Assembly: GCA_045615885.1 (NCBI GenBank)
Contig: JAZLFR010000060.1
Location: forward strand, 62,001 to 126,000
Direction of reading: 5' to 3'
Source: UBA1765 sp045615885
GTDB taxonomy: Bacteria > Fibrobacterota > Fibrobacteria > Fibrobacterales > Fibrobacteraceae
Length of the DNA: 64,000 bases
Shown: positions 7,764-16,597 of the stretch, piece by piece
Layout of the letters: every line of letters begins with the position of its first letter
How positions within the stretch are numbered: the stretch's first letter is position 1
Made by a program: the position numbers and the translations under genes
Notes under the pieces: model-generated
What the model was told of the DNA's origin: nothing
Database searches by the model: none
What the model saw: the letters and a program-made list of their open reading frames with translations, nothing else

Positions 7764-9158
7764 ATGAGTAACAATAGAAGTAGTTTTTCTGGCCAGCTCG
7801 GCTTTATCCTTGCCGCAGCAGGTAGTGCAGTAGGTCTTGGCAACATTTGGAGATTCCCCTATCTTGCAGCAAAAGACGGTGGTGGATTTTTTCTCCTCTG
7901 CTACTTGGTTTTGGCATTGACCTTTGGCTTTACGCTTTTGATTACAGAAATCGCAATCGGCCGTAAAACACGCCAGGGTCCATTGACTGCCTACGGCATG
8001 ATCCATAAAAAATGGAAATGGGTCGGCATTGTCGCATGCCTCGTGCCAACGCTCATTCTCCCCTATTACTGCGTCATCGGCGGCTGGGTTCTAAAATACC
8101 TGGGAACCTACATTTCGTTCAATGGGACCGAAGCTGCAGAAGCTAGCTACTTTACCGGTTTCATAACCTCATATACGCCGCTCTTCTGGTTCATCATTTT
8201 CTTTGCCATAGTCGCCATGGTCATTTTGGCCGGTGTCGAAAAGGGCATTGAAAAAGTCAGCAAAATTTTGATGCCCATTCTTGTTTTGTTGATTGTAATC
8301 ATTGCTGGTTTCTCACTTACCCTGGAACATACCGACGCCGCAACGAACATCACCCGTACCGGTATGGATGGTTTAAAGGTCTATTTGATTCCCGATTTTT
8401 CTAACCTGACTGCAAAGCAGGTCCTCGTCACCATCATGGACTCCGTGGGCCAGCTCTTCTTTTCCATCAGTGTCGCCATGGGCATCATGATTACTTACGG
8501 TTCCTACGCCCGCCCAACAGCAAACATCGGAGCTGCAGTCAATAGAATTGAAATTTTCGATACGGCCATCGCCCTTTTGGCAGGCCTCATGATTATCCCG
8601 GCAATTTACACTTTCATGGGAACCGATGGCATGTCTGCAGGCCCGAGCCTCATGTTCATTTCGCTCCCGAAGGTCTTCATTGCCATGGAATCCCTGGGCT
8701 CCGTAGTCGGCTTGATCTTCTTTGCCGTCACTGCCGTTGCAGCAATCACTTCTGCAATGTCCGTGATGGAGGCTATAGTATCAAGCTTCATGGACGCATT
8801 CCATTTTTCACGCCGCAGAAGTTCCTTCGTTGTGGCTATCTACACCCTGATCGTAGGTATAATCGTTTGCCTTGGCTACAACAGCCTCTACTTTGAAGTC
8901 AGCTTGCCAAACGGCTCCACCGGCCAAATTCTTGACATTCTCGACTTTGTAAGTAACTTTGTCGCAATGCCGATCGTTGCCCTTGCTACCTGCATTTTGA
9001 TTGGCTGGGTTGTTAAGCCACGCGAGATCATTGAAGAAGTAACTCTCAAAAAGTTCAAGTTCCCGCGCCTTAAACTGTATCTTTCCATGTTAAGGTACAT
9101 TTGCCCGGCAATCCTCTTCTTGATGCTCCTCCAAGCTTTCAACATTTTCATTCTCTAA
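7764..9158 (+). CDS. Sodium:neurotransmitter symporter (NSS/SNF) family amino acid transporter
   Basis: Sodium-coupled importer in the inner membrane, LeuT fold, probably for an amino acid. The hallmark TM1 segment LAAAGSAVGLGNIWRFPYL sits just after the start, with the unwound GSAVGLGN substrate/sodium site, and about eleven or twelve hydrophobic segments follow over 464 residues. The frame could begin at 7695, but that adds a 23-residue tail not seen in the family; the ATG at 7764 gives MSNNRSSFSGQLGF, the standard beginning. Followed after 45 bases by nspC on the same strand. Substrate not predictable. Confidence 0.93.
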   Translation: MSNNRSSFSGQLGFILAAAGSAVGLGNIWRFPYLAAKDGGGFFLLCYLVLALTFGFTLLITEIAIGRKTRQGPLTAYGMIHKKWKWVGIVACLVPTLILPYYCVIGGWVLKYLGTYISFNGTEAAEASYFTGFITSYTPLFWFIIFFAIVAMVILAGVEKGIEKVSKILMPILVLLIVIIAGFSLTLEHTDAATNITRTGMDGLKVYLIPDFSNLTAKQVLVTIMDSVGQLFFSISVAMGIMITYGSYARPTANIGAAVNRIEIFDTAIALLAGLMIIPAIYTFMGTDGMSAGPSLMFISLPKVFIAMESLGSVVGLIFFAVTAVAAITSAMSVMEAIVSSFMDAFHFSRRRSSFVVAIYTLIVGIIVCLGYNSLYFEVSLPNGSTGQILDILDFVSNFVAMPIVALATCILIGWVVKPREIIEEVTLKKFKFPRLKLYLSMLRYICPAILFLMLLQAFNIFIL

Positions 9159-9203
9159 TGAACAACCTTTTGCATCTTGATTTTGCATCTGGAATCTTAA
9201 TTT

Positions 9204-10328
9204 ATGATTGATTATTCCAAAGTTCCTAGCCCATGTTACGTTCTTGAAATGGAGCGTCTAGTCAAGAACCTCGAATTGATGAAGTCAATTCGAGAACGCA
9301 CTGGCGTAAAAATCATCTGCGCCCTCAAGGGATACAGCATGTGGAGCACGTTCCCGGTCGTAGCCAAATACCTGGACGGCGCAACGGCTTCCAGCTTGAA
9401 CGAAGCTCGCCTTGCACGCGAAGAAATGAACACCGAAGTCCATGTATTCGCCCCGCTCTACGAAGATGACGAAATCGATGAAATTCTAAAGCGTGCAGAC
9501 CATATCACCTTCAACAGCTTTGCGCAGTGGAATAAATTCAAGGCCAAGGCCAAGGAATATGGCGTGAGCGCTGGCATTCGCGTAAACCCGGAATCTTCAA
9601 CTGTCGAAACCGATTTGTACAACCCATGCGGCAAGTACAGCCGACTTGGCGTTACGCTTAAGGAATTCAATCCGGAATGTCTTGAAGGTTTGGAAGGATT
9701 CCATTTCCACGCACTCTGCGAACAGAATGCCGATGCACTTGAAATGGTCTTAAAGGCTTTTGAAGAAAAGTTCGGCAAGTGGATTCCGCAACTTAAGTGG
9801 GTTAACTTTGGCGGTGGCCACCACATTACCCGCAAGGACTACGAAGTAGAACGCCTAGTCCGCATCCTTACCGATTTCAAGAAGCGCTACCCGAATGTAG
9901 ATGTCATCATGGAACCGGGCGAAGCTGTTGGTTGGCAGACCGGCGACCTTGTAGCTACCGTCGGCGACATTGTACATAACGAAATCGACATTGCCATCTT
10001 GAATGTTTCTGTAAGTGCGCACATGCCGGACTGTTTGGAAATGCCTTACCGCCCTGCAGTAACAGGCGCAGACTTCCCAGACAAAAAACCATATGTTTAT
10101 CGTTTGGCTGGCAACACCTGCCTTGCGGGCGATGTCATTGGCGACTACTCCTTCGATAAGCCTTTGCAAGTTGGCGACAAGATTGTGTTCGAAGACATGA
10201 TTCACTACACCATGGTAAAGACAACATTCTTCAACGGAGTTCGCCACCCGAGCATAGGCATCTGGGAAGACGGCAAGTTCCGCCTTGTACACAAGTTCAC
10301 CTACGAACAATTCAAGGAGAAGCTGTAA
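9204..10328 (+). CDS. nspC: Carboxynorspermidine/carboxyspermidine decarboxylase
   Basis: PLP enzyme of the alternative polyamine route, decarboxylating carboxyspermidine (or carboxynorspermidine) to spermidine (or norspermidine). The 374-residue protein matches the family from the start, with ICALKGYSMWS holding the PLP lysine at residue 42, NFGGGHHITRKDYE near 200 and IMEPGEAVGWQTGDLVATV near 235, and FEDMIHYTMVKTTFFNG with the active site near the C-terminus. The partner dehydrogenase (CANSDH), often adjacent in other genomes, is not in this window. Spacing to the symporter gene suggests they may be read together, which would fit amino acid uptake feeding polyamine synthesis, but this is weak. 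Confidence 0.92.
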   Translation: MIDYSKVPSPCYVLEMERLVKNLELMKSIRERTGVKIICALKGYSMWSTFPVVAKYLDGATASSLNEARLAREEMNTEVHVFAPLYEDDEIDEILKRADHITFNSFAQWNKFKAKAKEYGVSAGIRVNPESSTVETDLYNPCGKYSRLGVTLKEFNPECLEGLEGFHFHALCEQNADALEMVLKAFEEKFGKWIPQLKWVNFGGGHHITRKDYEVERLVRILTDFKKRYPNVDVIMEPGEAVGWQTGDLVATVGDIVHNEIDIAILNVSVSAHMPDCLEMPYRPAVTGADFPDKKPYVYRLAGNTCLAGDVIGDYSFDKPLQVGDKIVFEDMIHYTMVKTTFFNGVRHPSIGIWEDGKFRLVHKFTYEQFKEKL

Positions 10329-10830
10329 ATATTAGACGAGAGAACGCTCGCTAGCGAGCTACAGACGAGTGAGAATTGCTGTTTTCCAGTTTTTTAGGAT
10401 CTAGGATTTAGGGGCTAGTGATTAGACGAAAGACCGCTTCGCTGGTAGACGAAAGACGAAAGAAGATTGTTAAATTCCATTGTTTTAGAGGATAGGGTTC
10501 TGGGGATAGGGGTTAGGGAATGTAAATGTGCGTTTCTAGTCTCTAGTTTCTAGAACCTAGTCTCTAAAGAATTGTTAGTCATTAGTTGTTAGTTGTTGGT
10601 TACTCGTTTCCGTCTTTCGTCTTACGTCTTACGTCTTTCCCCTGACTCCTGTCACTGATTCCTGACTCCTGTATTCTTACTTGTCATCACGAGCAACGCG
10701 AAGTGATCCAGAACATTGCCCTGGATGGTCACGCTACGCTCGCCATGACACGGTAAGTTACAGATCCTTCCGTCTTACGTCTTCCCTCTGTTTTCTGCCT
10801 TCTGTCCTCTGTCTTCTTATTTCTATTTTC
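10329..10830. repeat. Modular intergenic repeat, copy 2 (reverse orientation), about 500 bp
   Basis: Occupies the whole nspC-tsaE gap. In order: GACGAGAGAAC hairpin slot (10335-10369, stem GCTCGC/GCGAGC), AGGATCTAGGATTTAGGGGC words, GACGAAAGACG words, AATGTAAATGTGCGTTTCTAG, AATTGTTAGTCATTAGTTGT, CGTCTTACGTC and TCTGTCCTCTGTC words. A 67-bp imperfect palindrome lies at 10683-10749. It reaches to within a few bases of the tsaE start. Confidence 0.85.
10683..10749. repeat. Palindromic element, GTCAT...ATGAC type
   Basis: Begins GTCATCACGAGCAACGCG and ends CGCTACGCTCGCCATGAC; the centre CCAGaacattgccCTGG pairs. The same element recurs at 22086-22154 and 36526-36592 on the other strand. It resembles the GTCATTGCGAGC-type palindromes scattered in many unrelated bacterial genomes. 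Confidence 0.75.
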
Positions 10831-10835
10831 TTATT

Positions 10836-11273
10836 ATGACAACATTTACAAGCCATTCTGAACAAGAAACATTTGACTGGGCTGTCGGCTTTGCAAAAGG
10901 GCTAAAACCAGGCGACACTATCGCCTTCTTTGGTAACCTGGGTGCAGGCAAAACAGCAAGCATTCGCGGCATTTGCAAAGGCCTTGGCTTTAACGGCACT
11001 GTATGCTCCCCGACTTACACCATTGTTCACGAATACCCGAACAATCCGCCAATCTACCATCTGGACCTGTACCGTCTAGAGGGAGGAACTGACCTTGAAG
11101 AAGCCGGTCTATCCCGTTTTTTGGAAGGCGATGGAGTTACATTGATTGAATGGTCCGAAAGATTAGAAAACGGCATAGGGATCACCTATACCGTCAACAT
11201 CAATATCCTAAACGAAACTGATCGTGAGATTATTGTTTTGCAGAAGAGTCCTGAGGAGCCGCATCTTCCTTAA
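10836..11273 (+). CDS. tsaE: tRNA threonylcarbamoyladenosine biosynthesis ATPase TsaE
   Basis: ATPase partner of the TsaB-TsaD complex that makes t6A37 on ANN-decoding tRNAs. The 145 residues show Walker A FFGNLGAGKTA near 33-43, switch region SPTYTIVHEY, HLDLYRL and the IEWSERL motif, all typical of the family, at normal length. No Shine-Dalgarno sequence is visible; repeat words run to within a few bases of the ATG. Its 3' end overlaps the convergent membrane-protein gene by 44 bases. Confidence 0.95.
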   Translation: MTTFTSHSEQETFDWAVGFAKGLKPGDTIAFFGNLGAGKTASIRGICKGLGFNGTVCSPTYTIVHEYPNNPPIYHLDLYRLEGGTDLEEAGLSRFLEGDGVTLIEWSERLENGIGITYTVNINILNETDREIIVLQKSPEEPHLP

Positions 11274-11772
11274 CCGCAAATTCAATAGCTTCGATAGATT
11301 TCCATGCTGCAAGGTGCTTGCCCAACAAAAGGTTCTGGCCCTGCAGCTTTTTTATTTCTTCCTTGGCAGAAGCTGTGTCACCGTCCTTCAAAAAGTCCTG
11401 TGCACTCTGCAACAAGTCCATCTGGCTAAGGCGCAAATCGGCAATAGCACTTGTGCGATTCTGGCGCAGCACTTCCATGGTGTCAGTCACGTAGCCAAGA
11501 TCCCAAGTGGAATCATAGCAGGCTTCTGCGGCAAGCAAATCTGCGGAAGCGTAAATGGAATCGCACTTTGCAAAGATTGCATTTGCATTTTCTTTTGCAG
11601 TCTTGAAATAATAGTAGCCACCGCCAACGAGCAAGGCAATCACAAGGAGCGTCAAGGCATCTTGCCAGCTCATGAACTTGCCATTGGAAAGCTTTTCCTT
11701 TGGATCCTGCTGTTTAGAGAATGCAGAATCTTCACCATCAAAGTTGTGGTCTTTCTTCATGAAAGTAAGCAT
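11230..11772 (-). CDS. Hypothetical single-pass membrane protein
   Basis: Not recognised. The 180 residues consist of a charged N-terminal cytoplasmic-looking part (1-33), one hydrophobic segment ALTLLVIALLVGGGYYYF near 39-56, and a mostly helical acidic remainder rich in Ala, Glu, Lys and Asp, perhaps a coiled coil or TPR-like stretch (YDSTWDLGYVTDTMEVLRQN; DGDTASAKEEIKKLQGQN). The ATG at 11772 has AAAGGA about eight bases upstream. It follows sufE by 11 bases, so the flavoprotein, sufE and this gene look like one operon. It overlaps the end of tsaE on the other strand. Confidence 0.75.
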   Translation of the reverse strand: MLTFMKKDHNFDGEDSAFSKQQDPKEKLSNGKFMSWQDALTLLVIALLVGGGYYYFKTAKENANAIFAKCDSIYASADLLAAEACYDSTWDLGYVTDTMEVLRQNRTSAIADLRLSQMDLLQSAQDFLKDGDTASAKEEIKKLQGQNLLLGKHLAAWKSIEAIEFAVKEDAAPQDSSAKQ

Positions 11773-11783
11773 CGTTCCATCCT

Positions 11784-12230
11784 TTATTTAGCAGCCATCA
11801 TTGCAAAAACTTTGGCATACAAGAAAATTTGTTTGAGTAAGCTTGCAAAACCGTTGGCCCGCGTTGGAGAAAGCCCAACGGAAAGCCCTATAGTCTGAAA
11901 GAATTCCGGATTAGCAGCAAGAATTTCTTTTGGAGAAAGTCCGTTATAAATTTTCAGAGCGATTGCGCCAAGCCCACGGCTGATGAGCGGATTTTCCTTG
12001 CCGCCTTCCGTATCCATATTGAATATCAAGGCACCATTTTCAAATTTCGGCACAAGGTACATTGTTGCAGCACAGCCCTTTACCAGGAACTTTTCATCTT
12101 TAAGGGAGGCATCCATTCCCGGATGTTCCTTGGCAAGTTTCAGAATGTACTTCCACTTGTCGTCAGGATCTGTAAAACCAGCAAAAACTTCACGCACTTC
12201 GTTTTCGCGTTTTTCAAGTTCTGTCATCAT
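11784..12230 (-). CDS. sufE: SufE-family cysteine desulfurase sulfur acceptor
   Basis: Accepts persulfide sulfur from SufS-type desulfurase and stimulates it during Fe-S cluster assembly. The 148-residue protein has the family shape: N-terminal helix, FAGFTDPDDKWKYILKLAKE, then the active-site loop VKGCAATMYLVP with Cys near residue 53, and the C-terminal SPTRANGFASLL (usual S-x-x-R-x-N-G). The second ATG, at 12227, has better spacing to AAAGG than the first. No SufS, SufB, SufC or SufD is in the window. It sits between a geranylgeranyl-reductase-like flavoprotein and a membrane protein. Confidence 0.9.
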   Translation of the reverse strand: MMTELEKRENEVREVFAGFTDPDDKWKYILKLAKEHPGMDASLKDEKFLVKGCAATMYLVPKFENGALIFNMDTEGGKENPLISRGLGAIALKIYNGLSPKEILAANPEFFQTIGLSVGLSPTRANGFASLLKQIFLYAKVFAMMAAK

Positions 12231-12249
12231 TAACCTTTCTGTCCATTCC

Positions 12250-13452
12250 TTATTTACTTTTCAGGAACGAACGCAATTTCCAGATGATTAGAGGAGATGT
12301 AGCAAGTACTTCAAAGAATACGCGGTAAATACTGTATTCACCACGAGCAAGCTTTGAAAGCCTGTCGGCTGCGCGATTCAACTTTTTATCAGAAATGCTG
12401 TTGAAAGCATCTTTTGCCTTGGCAATATGCAAATGGGTTTTGCCCTGAAGCTTGAACCAGCGGTCAAAGGCCGCCTTTTCTGCAGCCTGGCGGCCAGCAT
12501 CATCAGAAGCAGCAAGCCATTCCATAATGGATTCGGCAGTGCAAGTTGCGCTCTTTAAAGACTCCACAATACCCGACCTGCTTATCGGGTTCACGCAGCT
12601 CGCAGCATCGCCGACCTTGAACAGGCCATGTTTTGCAACAGGCTTTTTAGATTGGCCATTTGCTATGGAGCCTCCAAAGAAGCCCTTAACTTTGGCTGTC
12701 GGGAATCGCTTGAGGAACTTTTCGAGTTCGCCACGTGCAGAATGTTCCGGCAGAGCATCTTTGCCGAGCACAAGGCCCAGGTTCACTTCCACGCCATCAC
12801 GCGGAAATACCCAGCCGTAACCGCCAAAGAATTCCGAACCAAAATAAAGCTCAATGTGCTCACGGCTATGTTCTACGCCTTCCACGATAGCAAATGCTGC
12901 CGGCTCAAGATCCGTCTTGCCATCTTCGACACCGGCAAATTCAGGCAACACCTTGGTAAGCTTGTCACCCGGGCCAGTAGCATCTACAACCACCCTTGCA
13001 GTTACGGAGGCATGCTCCCCCTGCTTGTCGATGTCAATGCTCCACAAACCATTGTCCAATCGCTTAAGACCGGAGGCCCTGGTGGCAAAGTCATAGTTTA
13101 CGCCAAGTTTGTCGCATTCTTCAAAAATGTCTTTGTGGAATTCAGCCCTATTCAGCTGCAAGCCACAATCTTTGCGGTAAAATTCAGCCTTGGAACCATT
13201 TGGAGCAACAAAGTATACTCCAGAAAGTCTACCACGAACAAATCGTTCCCGAACAGGCCAATACTTGGAAAAAGCCCTTAAAGATACGGCTTCTGCACAA
13301 ATTACCGGTTCCTTCCAAGGTAATTTACGATCAAGCAACAAAATGGAATAGCGGCCACCGGAACTCTTCAATAGTTCATAGGCAGTTTTCAAGCCTGCTG
13401 GACCAGCTCCGCAGACCACTACATCGTAATATTTTACCGGGAAATTAAACAT
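12250..13452 (-). CDS. FAD-dependent oxidoreductase, geranylgeranyl reductase family
   Basis: Predicted to reduce double bonds of an isoprenoid or similar lipid-linked substrate using FAD. The 400 residues show the N-terminal dinucleotide motif VVCGAGPAGLKTAYELL, VVVDATGPG near 150, the family hallmark GYGWVFPRDGVEVNLGL near 220, and the second FAD motif VGDAASCVNPISRSGI near 280. The C-terminal part is basic and helical. Substrate is unknown; quinone side chain or lipid saturation are possible. It heads a minus-strand set with sufE and the membrane protein. Confidence 0.85.
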   Translation of the reverse strand: MFNFPVKYYDVVVCGAGPAGLKTAYELLKSSGGRYSILLLDRKLPWKEPVICAEAVSLRAFSKYWPVRERFVRGRLSGVYFVAPNGSKAEFYRKDCGLQLNRAEFHKDIFEECDKLGVNYDFATRASGLKRLDNGLWSIDIDKQGEHASVTARVVVDATGPGDKLTKVLPEFAGVEDGKTDLEPAAFAIVEGVEHSREHIELYFGSEFFGGYGWVFPRDGVEVNLGLVLGKDALPEHSARGELEKFLKRFPTAKVKGFFGGSIANGQSKKPVAKHGLFKVGDAASCVNPISRSGIVESLKSATCTAESIMEWLAASDDAGRQAAEKAAFDRWFKLQGKTHLHIAKAKDAFNSISDKKLNRAADRLSKLARGEYSIYRVFFEVLATSPLIIWKLRSFLKSK

Positions 13453-13650
13453 ACGGGCATAAAAGTAGCATTTCTATAGAAATTCATCTATGAAATTTGT
13501 AAAAAATCCCTAAAGAATGCCTCAAAAAGCACTTTTTTTGCATAATTTGAAAAAAAATTTAAAAATTTTCGGCTCTTTGCCATTTTTTTATTTATTTTAG
13601 TGGCACTTTATAGACTTTATAACCTTTTTATATAAAGGAATGCATTGCTT

Positions 13651-15060
13651 ATGTTCAATAAGACGTATAGATTTGGCCTGATTTTGCTCGGTGCTCTTGC
13701 CTGCGCCTCTTTCGCACAGGATTACCGCAATATGGAATTGAAAACAGCTTTCCATAATAATATTGATGGTTTCAAATTTGATAAAGCCAGAGCCGTTGAA
13801 GGCATGACAGGATTCCAGCGCAGTAGTGGCGTTGGTCCTTCTTTCCGCGATGCATCCCTTCCGGGTGTAAGCTTCCAGAACGCTGTGATTAGCGAAGCTG
13901 ACTTCCGTGACGCAAACCTCAAGGGCGCGGTCATCAGCGGTGCCGACATTCGTAGTTCCAACTTTAGCGGTGCAAACATGGAAGGTGCAGACCTTTACCG
14001 TGCAACACTCCTCGACAGCCAGTTCCCGAAGACCAACTTGAAGGGCGCTCGCCTCGATGCTATCAAGCTTTCCGACAAGGCAGACTTCAGCAAGTCCAAC
14101 TTGGAAAACGCAACCGTCGTCGATGTTGACTTGACCGAAGCAGACTTCAGCAAGACCAACTTGACAAACGCAAACTTCTCCCGTTCCCTGATGGGTAGTG
14201 CTAACCTTTCCAAGGCTACAATCGTCAAGACCGACTTTACAAAGTGCAACTTGATCAACGCCGACTTTAGCGGTGTCGAACTCATCGATGCAAACTTCTC
14301 CCAGGCAGGTCTTTCCCGCTCCAACATCAACAAGGCTAAGTTCAAGAACGTCAACCTCCAGGGTGCAGACTTGTCTTTGACAACCTTCGATGACGTTGAC
14401 CTTTCCAAGGCAATCATCGTAAAGGCTCAGTTCGCACAGGGTACCGTCAAGAATATGCAGTTCGGTGGCCAGGACTTGACCGGCGTCGTATTCGACAAGG
14501 GCACAGTCAAGGGTAACAACTGCGAAAAGACCAAGTTGAACGGTGCTTCCTTCTTCGATGCGGAAGTTTCCAAGAACATCTTCAAGAACGCACAGATGTT
14601 GAAGAGCGTCTTCGATGGTGCCTACATCTTCAAGAGCATCTTTGACGGCGCAGAACTTACCAAGGCAAACTTCTCCAGTGCAAATATCGAAACCTCTGAC
14701 TTTGTCGGTGCAAAGCTCTCTGGTGCAGATTTCTCTGGTGCAAAGCTCAGCAAGGTAAACTTCACAAACGCAGACTTGACCGGTATCAAGATCAACGCCG
14801 ATACCAAGATGGAAAACGTGATTTTTGACGGTGCAGACCTTTCTGGTGCCAAGATTGAAAAGTTCACCGCAAAGAAGGTGTTCTACAACGCAAAGACCAA
14901 GTTCCCGTCTGGTTTTGAACCGCGCGCATACGGCTTTGCAAAGCCGGGTGAAAAGGTTCAGGAAGTTGTAGTAAGCGGTAGTAACAAGAATGATTCTTCT
15001 GTTGCCGACGACGCAATGCCGAAGAAGAAAAAGAAGAAGAGAAAGTCCATGGACGACTAA
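13651..15060 (+). CDS. Exported pentapeptide-repeat protein
   Basis: Function unknown. The 469-residue protein begins with a signal peptide (GLILLGALACASFAQ, cleavage probably before QDY) and is then almost entirely pentapeptide repeats of the A(D/N)(L/F)xx kind from about residue 70 to 410, for example FSGANMEGADLYRATLLDSQ. Such repeats fold into a right-handed four-sided beta helix. The tail is Lys-rich (KKKKKKRKS near the end). An upstream TTG at 13645 is in frame, but the ATG at 13651 lies about ten bases from AAAGGAA and gives a normal signal peptide. Single gene with its own terminator. Pentapeptide proteins that mimic DNA are cytoplasmic; an exported one must do something else, perhaps structural or surface-associated. 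Confidence 0.9.
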   Translation: MFNKTYRFGLILLGALACASFAQDYRNMELKTAFHNNIDGFKFDKARAVEGMTGFQRSSGVGPSFRDASLPGVSFQNAVISEADFRDANLKGAVISGADIRSSNFSGANMEGADLYRATLLDSQFPKTNLKGARLDAIKLSDKADFSKSNLENATVVDVDLTEADFSKTNLTNANFSRSLMGSANLSKATIVKTDFTKCNLINADFSGVELIDANFSQAGLSRSNINKAKFKNVNLQGADLSLTTFDDVDLSKAIIVKAQFAQGTVKNMQFGGQDLTGVVFDKGTVKGNNCEKTKLNGASFFDAEVSKNIFKNAQMLKSVFDGAYIFKSIFDGAELTKANFSSANIETSDFVGAKLSGADFSGAKLSKVNFTNADLTGIKINADTKMENVIFDGADLSGAKIEKFTAKKVFYNAKTKFPSGFEPRAYGFAKPGEKVQEVVVSGSNKNDSSVADDAMPKKKKKKRKSMDD

Positions 15061-15083
15061 TTTCTTCTAAAAAAGAAATTGAA

Positions 15084-15110
15084 AGGCTCTCGTTTCGAGA
15101 GCCTTTTTCT
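15084..15110 (+). terminator. Rho-independent terminator after pentapeptide gene
   Basis: Nine-base-pair stem AGGCTCTCG/CGAGAGCCT with TTT loop followed by TTTTCT. Confidence 0.9.
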
Positions 15111-15122
15111 ATTTTATGGAAC

Positions 15123-16550
15123 ATGAAGATATCTATCGTTTCCGGTTTTACCGGCAAAGCCATGGCGGATGGTGCATTTTTCCGCAAAGTAAATAATGAA
15201 TACTCCCCTATCTTTGGCGCAGAATCTCCAGAAGATGTAAATGAACTTTTGAAGGAAGAAAGCGTAATCGTAACGAATGACCAGGTGCACCCATGCATTT
15301 GCGCCAATTTGCAAGGCCGTGGACTTTGCTACCTCGACCAACTCCGCATTGCAGCCTTCAAAATGGCTCGCCTTGCAGAAAAGAAAAAAATTTCACCGGT
15401 ATTCATTCCGCTTGCAGAAAGCACACAAGAAGAATTCAAGGCAATTCTTGATGGTTTCCACTTTGCGGCTTACCACTTTGAAGTATATAAGTCCAAAAAG
15501 CCGGAACATTTTGACGTGGAATTTGAAATCGCCGTTGATGAACAGATCAAGGAATACAAGCGAGTCGCCGAAGAAACTGAAATCGAACACACCTTCGTAA
15601 GCAACGCGAAGAATTTGATAAACACTCCAAGCAGCGACCTGACTCCAGAAATGTTCGTGGAACATGCCAAGGCGCTTGCCGAATATGCAGGCGTAAAAGT
15701 AAAGGTTCGCGACATGAACCAACTCCAGAAGGAAGACTTCAACGGCCTTGTAACTGTAGGCAAGGGCAGCAATACAAAGCCTTACATGGTTACGCTTTCC
15801 TATGCACCGGCAAAGGCAAAGAAGGGCCCGCATCTTGCAATCGTCGGCAAGGGCATTACCTTTGACTGCGGCGGCCTCTGCTTAAAGCAGGGCGCAAAGA
15901 TGTTTGAAATGGTGAGCGACATGAGCGGCGCAGCCGCAACGCTTAACGCAATTTGCGCAATAGCAGAACTCAAGCTCCCGATCAAGGTGACCGCAGTGCT
16001 CTGCCTTGCAGAAAACCGCATTGGTCCAGACGCAGTGCTCCCGGGCGACATATTCACAGCAAAGAACGGCAAGACCGTTTTCGTCGACAACACTGACGCA
16101 GAAGGCCGCCTGGTTCTTAGCGATGGACTTGCAGAAGCAGGCCTTTGCAAGGCAACACACATCATTGACCTGGCAACGCTTACAGGTGCAATGGTTCGTG
16201 CGCTGGGCTCCGCAGTGGCAGGCTACTTTGCAAACGACGAAGAATTCTCTGCAACAATCAAGGAAGCAAGCTTTGCCACAGGTGAAAAGCTTTGGGAAAT
16301 GCCGCTTGAAGAAGAATATGCAGATGCTCTCAAAGACAAGTTTGCTGACCTCAAGAACACGGGCTCTGAAGCAGGCGCAATTTCTGCAGCGCTATTCCTC
16401 AAGGAGTTTGTACCGGAAGGCACAATCTGGAGCCATTGGGATATTGCGGGAACCGCTTTTGTAACCAAGTCTTGGAAGTACAATGACTATGGCGCAACTG
16501 GCTTTGGCGTAAGAACGCTCATTGAGCTTGCTAGAGAAATGAGCGTTTAA
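15123..16550 (+). CDS. Leucyl aminopeptidase, M17 family
   Basis: Two-metal cytosolic aminopeptidase that removes N-terminal residues from peptides. The 475 residues include a poorly conserved N-terminal domain and a complete catalytic domain: VGKGITFDCGGLCLK (first metal Lys and Asp, then the catalytic Lys), MVSDMSGAAAT (metal Asp), and the signature NTDAEGRLVLSD with the metal Asp/Glu and catalytic Arg, followed by HIIDLATLTGA. All metal ligands are present. CDCGG-like substitution of Ser by Cys in the first motif is a mild variation. It starts 13 bases after the terminator of the preceding gene, so it needs its own promoter. Confidence 0.94.
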   Translation: MKISIVSGFTGKAMADGAFFRKVNNEYSPIFGAESPEDVNELLKEESVIVTNDQVHPCICANLQGRGLCYLDQLRIAAFKMARLAEKKKISPVFIPLAESTQEEFKAILDGFHFAAYHFEVYKSKKPEHFDVEFEIAVDEQIKEYKRVAEETEIEHTFVSNAKNLINTPSSDLTPEMFVEHAKALAEYAGVKVKVRDMNQLQKEDFNGLVTVGKGSNTKPYMVTLSYAPAKAKKGPHLAIVGKGITFDCGGLCLKQGAKMFEMVSDMSGAAATLNAICAIAELKLPIKVTAVLCLAENRIGPDAVLPGDIFTAKNGKTVFVDNTDAEGRLVLSDGLAEAGLCKATHIIDLATLTGAMVRALGSAVAGYFANDEEFSATIKEASFATGEKLWEMPLEEEYADALKDKFADLKNTGSEAGAISAALFLKEFVPEGTIWSHWDIAGTAFVTKSWKYNDYGATGFGVRTLIELAREMSV

Positions 16551-16597
16551 CTTTTATTTCTATCTTTTGCCCCTGAAAACAACAAACCAAAAGATTT

